Below, piece after piece: positions 6,217 through 11,515 of a stretch of DNA of 11,515 nt. Position numbers and translations under genes: made by a program. How positions within the stretch are numbered: position 1 is the stretch's first letter; the number at the start of each line of letters is the position of its first letter. Source of the DNA: an uncultured Terrimonas sp. (GTDB lineage: Bacteria > Bacteroidota > Bacteroidia > Chitinophagales > Chitinophagaceae); the NCBI GenBank assembly GCA_946886925.1, contig CAMPJQ010000038.1:1-11515 (forward strand). The letters are read 5' to 3'. The notes beneath the pieces are model-generated. The model was not told the DNA's origin. It was given only the letters and a program-made list of their open reading frames with translations, and did no database searches.

Positions 6217-7359
6217 ATGAAATCAATCATCACTTTTTCCAGGTACATTGTTGGTATTCTTTTTATTTTTTCGGGGCTGGTAAAGGCCAATGACCCCTTA
6301 GGACTGGCCTATAAAATGCAGGAGTTCTTTGAAGTATGGGCACAGTCGGGCTGGGTGCCCGGGCTTATGCATGCCATGAGTGATTATGCATTGGATTTCT
6401 CCGTTATTATGATCGCTTTTGAAATAGTAGCCGGTGTGGCTGTATTGGTGGGCTGGAAGATGCGTTTGTTTAGCTGGCTTTTATTGATACTGATCATTTT
6501 CTTTACTTTTTTAACAGGTTATGCCTACCTCTCAGGCAAATTCAGAAGCTGCGGATGCTTTGGCGATTGTATTCCGATTACGCCAAAAACATCATTCATA
6601 AAAGATATTGTACTGCTGCTGCTGATCCTGCTCATTTTTACATGGCGCAATAAAATAAAGCCGGTATTATCGTCATTCGGAAGCGCATGTATTATCCTTC
6701 TGTCTGTGATCTTTAGCATATGGTTCCAATGGCACGTATTAAAGCATTTGCCGGTAGCTGACTGTCTTCCTTTTAAAAAAGGGAATAATATTCCTGAAAA
6801 GATGAAAATACCGCCCGGCGCTGTGCCCGACAGCACGGTAATTACTTTTGTATATGAAAAGGATAGCAAAAAAGTGGAATTTACTTCGGATAATTTTCCG
6901 GAGGATTTTGATGATTCCATTTACCATTTTATAAAACGATATGACAAGCTGATCCGCAAAGGAAACGCTGAACCCGCTATCAAGGATTTTGTGCTCACTA
7001 CCTTGCAGGAGAACGATACGACCATGCAGGTATTGAACAACCCGGGCTACAGCGCATTCCTCTTTATCAAAGATGATCCCGGAAAGGGCGAATGGGTGCA
7101 AAACCTGGAGTCCTTGTATCCCATATTGCAGCAGCAAAAAATAAACCTCTTTGTGGTTACCAATGACGCAATTGGAATCAGGGCTTATTTTAACGCTACA
7201 CCCGGAGTAACCTTTTTAAAGTGTGATGTGGTACCCATTAAAACAGCCGCCCGTGCCAATCCTACATTGTACCTGCTGAAGAACGGAACGATCATCGGCA
7301 AATGGAGCTATACCGACTGGGATGATGCTGCGGAAGAAATACAGGCTTCAGCGAATTAA
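6217..7359 (+). CDS. DoxX/MauE-like membrane protein with thioredoxin-like tail (BT_3928 type)
   Basis: This 380-residue inner-membrane protein starts with a DoxX/MauE-like bundle. Predicted helices are at about 5-22, 57-79, 84-103, 129-143 and 154-172. The family-typical first-helix motif FIFSGLVKANDP is at residues 16-27. The cysteine motif SCGCFGDC (C112, C114, C118) matches the CGCFG signature of MauE-like proteins, which are linked to thiol redox or quinone chemistry. The C-terminal part (about 278-376) has a thioredoxin-like pattern with NPTLYLLKNGTIIGKW (348-363), where P349 fits the cis-Pro. It lacks a CXXC active site, so it is probably not an oxidoreductase on its own. Proteins of this layout are common and conserved in Bacteroidota (BT_3928 family), but the exact role is unknown. 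The start is ATG at 6217, with no clear Shine-Dalgarno. The next gene overlaps its end, suggesting co-transcription. Confidence 0.88.
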   Translation: MKSIITFSRYIVGILFIFSGLVKANDPLGLAYKMQEFFEVWAQSGWVPGLMHAMSDYALDFSVIMIAFEIVAGVAVLVGWKMRLFSWLLLILIIFFTFLTGYAYLSGKFRSCGCFGDCIPITPKTSFIKDIVLLLLILLIFTWRNKIKPVLSSFGSACIILLSVIFSIWFQWHVLKHLPVADCLPFKKGNNIPEKMKIPPGAVPDSTVITFVYEKDSKKVEFTSDNFPEDFDDSIYHFIKRYDKLIRKGNAEPAIKDFVLTTLQENDTTMQVLNNPGYSAFLFIKDDPGKGEWVQNLESLYPILQQQKINLFVVTNDAIGIRAYFNATPGVTFLKCDVVPIKTAARANPTLYLLKNGTIIGKWSYTDWDDAAEEIQASAN

Positions 7360-8422
7360 ATATCAGCTATTGATACGATACCTCACCAGGAAGATCTTTT
7401 ATGCGCTGCTTGTACTGGCAGGTGTGGTATGCATTGTATTTTTCCTGTTCCAGGGTTTTGGCGACCCGGCGCGACTGGTTTTGGGGCAAACCGGTGATAG
7501 TGCCACCATTCAAAACATACGCAAAGAATTGTACCTCGACCAGCCAAAATGGAAACAGTTTGTATACTATGTAAAAGATATTTCTCCTGTAAGCATTCAT
7601 TCCGTGCAGGAAATTGAACAAAAGAAACTGAAAGGATTATTTACCGGGAATGAAAAGATAAAATTCGCTATAAAGCTGCCTTACCTGCGCCACTCCTATC
7701 AAACCAAAAGAGATGTACTGAACATACTGATGGAAGCTTTGCCGGGTACGTTGCTGCTGGCCATGGCAGCCATGTTGTTTGCCACCATTGCAGGCATTGC
7801 CCTGGGAGTACTGGCTGCTGTTAAACAAAATAGCTGGATGGATACTTCGGCGGTTTTCACAAGTGTACTGGGTATTTCGGCTCCTTCTTTTTTTACGGGC
7901 ATTCTTATTGCTTATTTTTTTGCCATTGTATTGGGGCCATATACAGGACTTAACCTCACCGGCAGCTACTTCGAATATGATGACTATACCGGCGAAAAGT
8001 ATATTGTTATTAAAAATCTTATTCTGCCTGCACTTACTTTGGGTATCCGCCCCCTGGCCATTATTACGCAGCTTACCCGCAGCGCCATGCTGGATGTTTT
8101 GAACCAGGATTATATACGCACCGCCTATGCCAAAGGCTTAAGCAAACGTAAAGTAATATTTAAGCACGCCTTACGCAATGCATTGAACCCGGTACTTACA
8201 GCAGTTACAGGCTGGTTTGCAGAATTGCTGGCAGGCGCATTTTTTGTAGAGTATATTTTTGGTTGGAAAGGAATAGGCAAAATAACGGTGGATGCGCTGG
8301 ATAAACTCGATTTCCCGGTGGTGATGGGCAGTGTACTGGTAACTGCAACACTCTTTGTTATTATCAATATCCTTTCGGATGTGCTGTACAGCATTGTTGA
8401 CCCAAGAGTGAAGACAGGATAA
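7322..8422 (+). CDS. OppB/DppB-type ABC transporter permease
   Basis: This 366-residue inner-membrane subunit belongs to the peptide/nickel ABC importer class. The first transmembrane helix (about 25-45) is followed by GDPARLVLGQTGD (47-59) and an extended periplasmic stretch to residue 130. That stretch looks about 50-60 residues longer than in E. coli DppB. The BPD_transp_1 core follows, with PGTLLLAMAAMLFA (141-154). The ATPase-contact EAA loop is YIRTAYAKGLSKRKVIFKHA (264-283). It ends with DVLYSIVDPRVK. The start is unsettled. ATG at 7322 overlaps the DoxX gene by 38 nt and adds 16 basic residues. TTG at 7370 lies 10 bp after that gene's stop and gives the usual N-terminus (IRYLTRKIFYALLV). 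No OppC partner, ATPase or binding protein is present here. The next gene is convergent, so it is an orphan in this window. Confidence 0.9.
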   Translation: MMLRKKYRLQRIKYQLLIRYLTRKIFYALLVLAGVVCIVFFLFQGFGDPARLVLGQTGDSATIQNIRKELYLDQPKWKQFVYYVKDISPVSIHSVQEIEQKKLKGLFTGNEKIKFAIKLPYLRHSYQTKRDVLNILMEALPGTLLLAMAAMLFATIAGIALGVLAAVKQNSWMDTSAVFTSVLGISAPSFFTGILIAYFFAIVLGPYTGLNLTGSYFEYDDYTGEKYIVIKNLILPALTLGIRPLAIITQLTRSAMLDVLNQDYIRTAYAKGLSKRKVIFKHALRNALNPVLTAVTGWFAELLAGAFFVEYIFGWKGIGKITVDALDKLDFPVVMGSVLVTATLFVIINILSDVLYSIVDPRVKTG

Positions 8423-8441
8423 ATAAGCCGGGGAATTACAG

Positions 8442-10868
8442 TTATAATTTAAAGATTTCGTTATAAAATAAAGGCCGGTCTTCATCCTTAGAAAACCCAA
8501 TGATCACTACTCTTATGCTTTTTGCATCATCATTATTAAAAAAACGGATTTGTACAGGCTTATTGCCTTCGGGCAATACCGCAGGGTTCCAGTACAATAC
8601 ATCGCGGCTGTCTTTTTCTATGCGCTTATACGTTGCATCGTTATAATCCGGTTTATAAAAAGGCAACACTTTATCGTAGCCCGCTAAAACACTGTTATTT
8701 AAAGAAGGGGGTTTTTGCGCATTTGCAGCCTGCGTATCGCCCCTGCGGGTATAAATGGCTACCGCACCGCCGCCGCCACCGCCAATACCACCTACAAAAC
8801 CGCTCTTGATCACTTTTACCATAGCGATATTGCTCACCGACATGCCGCTGATGGCAGAAGGATCAACGGGCATTTCATCAAGATACAATTGCACCCGGCT
8901 GCCCCTGATAATAGGGATATAATCGCCACCCTGCATTTGTATCTGTAACCCGGCCACCCGTCCCTGCAGCCACTGGAGTATGTTCTGGTACGACATGGCT
9001 TCCTGGTTTTCATTTACCAGGTCAAACACATCTTCATTCATGCTCCTGAACATTCCTGAGCTCAGTTGTTCATTCAACTTTTGCTTATTGCTTTTGCTCT
9101 GGGCTACTATCTTTACTTCTTCCAGCGTTTTAACCTTTTCATCTGCATCTTTCTGATTGTTGCGGTTAATTACAGCCCTTGCTATATCCGCCGGAAGTTT
9201 ATCATTGGGCGGTCTTTTAACCAGCATATATCCGCCAGGCGGCAACGGATCTTTATAAGGAACAACTTTATTCAGCGACTCAAATGTTACCGTTACATCC
9301 CGCGGTGCTACTTTTTTATCGTTGACCTGGTAGTATACTTTCAGCGGCTCTTCAAAGATCAGGTTTTTCAGTTCAAACACCCCTTTTGAATCGGTAGTTA
9401 CCTGGTTGAGTTGTGTGGTAGAATCGGCAAAATAGAAAATGAGGTTTACCGTTTCATTGGCTACAATTCCCCCTCCGCCGTAAACCGTTCCCTTATAAGA
9501 AATATAAGGTTCGGGAGTAAAGCGGATCTCGGGAAATTTCCCTGCCGTTACCTCAGCCCAGTCAAATCGTTTCCATTTTTCGGAAATCAGCAGCGCATCC
9601 AAAGCCATAGGATCGGCATCGGTATCAAAGTAGCGGCCCGGTGCGTCAATGCGGCTGGTAAAATCGGATGTAAGCCACAAACTGGTTAAAATATTATCGT
9701 TGCTTAAATAATCATTTACACCACCATCCATTACAAGCACTGTATATTTAAGGTAATTGGAATCGGCCATTAAATCGAAGCCATTAACACCACGTGGAGT
9801 ATTGCTCAGGTAAAGTGGTGGAAAAGACGGCCTACCTACATGAAGTTGCTGTGGCTGAACAAAACACAGCCTTTCCGCCACCACTTTTTCGGATCCGTCA
9901 AAAACGGTTAAGCGCAATACACCGTTGATCAGTTTATCTGCAGGAATAGAACTCGCTATTTCGGGTGTAATTTTATTAATATTGGCTTTATATACTAAAA
10001 TATTGTTCATGGTGCCAATGATCTTATATCCTTTGGCATCTGCAGGCAGATTTTTAAACTGCAGGGAATAGAATATAGCAGTATTGGTGCTGTTTACCTT
10101 TATGCTTACTCCTGAGGTTTCGGCTGCCGGTAAGGTAATGGTTTGCTTCTTTCCTTTTTTGTCCTGCACAACCACCTGGTATTTTTTGTTTTTTTCTGGC
10201 ACCAGGCTAAAAATGGCCACATTCCTGTCAAGGGCTGTAAAGCTGGCAATTTTTTCCGATGGTTTGGCAGCATCAATAACATAACCATTCCAGTTTTCGG
10301 GCAATACACCCGCCGATGAAAGCCTTACTGCAACCTTATTGTTAAGTCCTTCAATAAAACTGCCCCCTTCAGGGAAAGCCGAAGCATTCCACGCTGCCAG
10401 TGAATCGGGAACCAGCTTTTGCGGGGAAGTGGTATTATATAAGGCAAAGGAATGCATATATTGAAAAGCCTCATCGAAGTTGAGCATCCACTGCGTGTAG
10501 CCTCTAACGTAATACAGCCCCTCAGGAAGGGAATCCGGGAGTGCAAAACTACCCTGTCCTTCCCCGTCAAAAAGCGGGATGTTTTTTCTGTTGATCAATG
10601 TTTTTTTGCTATTATACAACTCCAGGGTAAGGCTGGTGGAAATAACAGAACGATTGTATCCTTCAAACACGAATGCGTTAAACCACATATTTTCTCCGGC
10701 CACATAATTTTCTTTATTATACAGGAGGTACACTTTTTCCTGTGGATATTTTTCTGAAAGTGTTTGCAGCGCCTGCTCCGCTTTATTTTGGGCAAACAGG
10801 TAACCGGCCGAGGGTAACAACAAAAGACAAAGCAGTAATGTATGTGTAAGATTTTTATAAAACAACAT
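8442..10868 (-). CDS. MG2 and TonB-plug domain secreted protein without barrel
   Basis: This 808-residue exported protein has a signal peptide (1-26, probable cleavage after LFA). An alpha-2-macroglobulin-type MG2 domain occupies about 40-135, with EKVYLLYNKENYVAGENMWF and LPEGLYYVRGYTQWML. Several beta-rich segments follow, then a CarboxypepD_reg-like unit around 450-535 (YISYKGTVYGGG; VTTDSKGVFELKN). A TonB-dependent receptor plug domain fills about 600-709 (MSYQNILQWLQGRVAGLQI, PIIRGSRVQLYLDEMPVD, VAIYTRRG). The plug ends in a glycine tract, GGIGGGGGG. Only about 99 residues follow, so there is no 22-strand barrel and the protein cannot be a transporter by itself. Similar proteins of about 800-900 residues are widespread in Bacteroidota, with unknown function at the cell envelope. 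The start is ATG at 10866-10868. Its end is 19 bp from the convergent permease gene, with no clear terminator between. Confidence 0.88.
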   Translation of the reverse strand: MLFYKNLTHTLLLCLLLLPSAGYLFAQNKAEQALQTLSEKYPQEKVYLLYNKENYVAGENMWFNAFVFEGYNRSVISTSLTLELYNSKKTLINRKNIPLFDGEGQGSFALPDSLPEGLYYVRGYTQWMLNFDEAFQYMHSFALYNTTSPQKLVPDSLAAWNASAFPEGGSFIEGLNNKVAVRLSSAGVLPENWNGYVIDAAKPSEKIASFTALDRNVAIFSLVPEKNKKYQVVVQDKKGKKQTITLPAAETSGVSIKVNSTNTAIFYSLQFKNLPADAKGYKIIGTMNNILVYKANINKITPEIASSIPADKLINGVLRLTVFDGSEKVVAERLCFVQPQQLHVGRPSFPPLYLSNTPRGVNGFDLMADSNYLKYTVLVMDGGVNDYLSNDNILTSLWLTSDFTSRIDAPGRYFDTDADPMALDALLISEKWKRFDWAEVTAGKFPEIRFTPEPYISYKGTVYGGGGIVANETVNLIFYFADSTTQLNQVTTDSKGVFELKNLIFEEPLKVYYQVNDKKVAPRDVTVTFESLNKVVPYKDPLPPGGYMLVKRPPNDKLPADIARAVINRNNQKDADEKVKTLEEVKIVAQSKSNKQKLNEQLSSGMFRSMNEDVFDLVNENQEAMSYQNILQWLQGRVAGLQIQMQGGDYIPIIRGSRVQLYLDEMPVDPSAISGMSVSNIAMVKVIKSGFVGGIGGGGGGAVAIYTRRGDTQAANAQKPPSLNNSVLAGYDKVLPFYKPDYNDATYKRIEKDSRDVLYWNPAVLPEGNKPVQIRFFNNDDAKSIRVVIIGFSKDEDRPLFYNEIFKL

Positions 10869-11063
10869 GAGTATTTTTTGTTAGAAGCGCAATAGCACTG
10901 TTTTGTATTGCAATTTAATGCGGCAAATTGTTAGTGCCAGCTTAAATTAAAGATAGCACAATGATAATAATAATGGCCGGAATGTTGAAATTTGAAGCAA
11001 TTCAATGCACTCAGAAAAAAGTTAATACCCTGAAAGTTTGAAGGAGCTTCCCGACACACCCTG

Positions 11064-11082
11064 CAACCTGTAACCTGTAACC
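11064..11082. repeat. Short tandem repeat AACCTGT
   Basis: A 7-bp unit (AACCTGT) is repeated about 2.6 times just after the stop of the response-regulator gene. On the minus strand it reads GGTTACAGGTTACAGG, a motif I recall as frequent between genes in Bacteroidota. It may be a slippage-prone intergenic repeat. Confidence 0.45.
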
Positions 11083-11084
11083 TT

Positions 11085-11515
11085 TTATACCAGCCTTTCA
11101 TTAATAGCTTTACTGATGGCTTCACCCTGGGAGCGAACATGCAACTTATCGTAGATGTGTTTGATGTGTGTGCGAACGGTGTCAAGACTAATGAATAACT
11201 CGGCGGCAATGAGCTTAAAGCTGTTTCCTTTAGAAAGCAGATGTAATATTTCTTTTTCCCGGTTGGTAAGCAGGTAGTCTTTGGTGGGCGTTTTTATGCT
11301 TTCCTGCATACTTGAGATAATCATTCGTGCAATAGACGGGCTCATAGGAGCTCCGCCTTCCAGCACTTCTCTTATGGAATGAATAAGCTTATCGGATACA
11401 TATTTTTTTAACAGGTAGCCATTGGCGCCTGCATACATGGCATCAAATACATGGGTGTTATCATCAAAAACAGTGAGCATTATAATCTGCACGGAGGCAT
11501 TGATTGCCCTTATTT
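11085..11515 (-). CDS. NarL/LuxR-type response regulator, 5' end outside window
   Basis: The reading frame is open to the right edge, so the true start lies outside and the 143 visible codons are the C-terminal part. The visible receiver half has IIMLTVFDD and GANGYLLKK, whose Lys is the conserved receiver lysine. The phospho-accepting Asp is not in the window. The last 65 residues form a LuxR-type helix-turn-helix (LTNREKEILHLLSKGNSFK, then AAELFISLDTVRTHIKHIYD), which binds DNA as a dimer. A GTG at 11490-11492 is not the real start because it lies within the receiver. Its kinase partner would be expected nearby outside the window. It shares its strand with the MG2/plug gene, 216 bp upstream of it, so co-regulation is possible but unproven. 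Confidence 0.9.
   Translation of the reverse strand, partial: IRAINASVQIIMLTVFDDNTHVFDAMYAGANGYLLKKYVSDKLIHSIREVLEGGAPMSPSIARMIISSMQESIKTPTKDYLLTNREKEILHLLSKGNSFKLIAAELFISLDTVRTHIKHIYDKLHVRSQGEAISKAINERLV

Noticed and set aside
8423..8441. Bidirectional terminator between the convergent permease and plug genes
   Set aside because: The 19-bp gap holds no stable hairpin with a T-tract on either strand.
8755..8790. Trinucleotide repeat as a contingency locus
   Set aside because: The GGN run only encodes the glycine tract of the plug domain. Unit changes of 3 bp would not switch the frame.

Overview
The window looks like a chromosomal segment of a Bacteroidota bacterium, most likely of the Chitinophagaceae or a related family. 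The evidence is the gene content: a LytS-type kinase with TPR repeats paired with a LytTR regulator, a DoxX/BT_3928-like membrane protein, a secreted PepSY-like protein and a large MG2 plus TonB-plug protein. Coding DNA is moderately AT-rich and Shine-Dalgarno motifs are weak or absent. There are no RNA genes, CRISPR arrays or complete insertion sequences.

Left end (1-1480): a decaying nuclease cluster. An HNH endonuclease gene on the minus strand has a frameshift near its 3' end and runs off the window. Upstream of it lies a Vsr-type (very short patch repair) endonuclease gene that no single reading frame shows. It carries two compensating one-base indels and has lost the usual catalytic His and two zinc ligands. 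Vsr and HNH genes usually accompany a cytosine-5 methyltransferase, so this is probably the remnant of a type II restriction-modification island. No methyltransferase is in view. A bipartite inverted repeat lies between the two genes. A possible 3' remnant of an unidentified plus-strand gene lies beyond vsr.

Middle (1481-5241): a small secreted PepSY-like protein, then a two-component pair on the minus strand. The kinase is transcribed first and overlaps the regulator start by 8 nt. A gene-poor stretch of about 975 bp (5242-6216) follows. It contains two copies of a diverged repeat, one of them interrupted by a 20-bp GC-rich palindrome, and two copies of a GACCCTGAA(A/G)GGGTC hairpin.

Right part (6217-11515): a plus-strand pair encodes a DoxX-like membrane protein with a thioredoxin-like tail and an OppB/DppB-type permease that overlaps it. 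A convergent minus-strand gene encodes a signal-peptide protein with an MG2 domain and a TonB plug domain but no barrel. The window ends in the 3' part of a NarL/LuxR-type response regulator.

The large genes are intact over about 9 kb, whereas three indels fall within 1.3 kb of the nuclease genes. That favours real gene decay there over general sequencing error. I found no clear new multi-gene system. The points most worth a second look are the concealed vsr pseudogene and the repeat-rich gap with its nested insertion.
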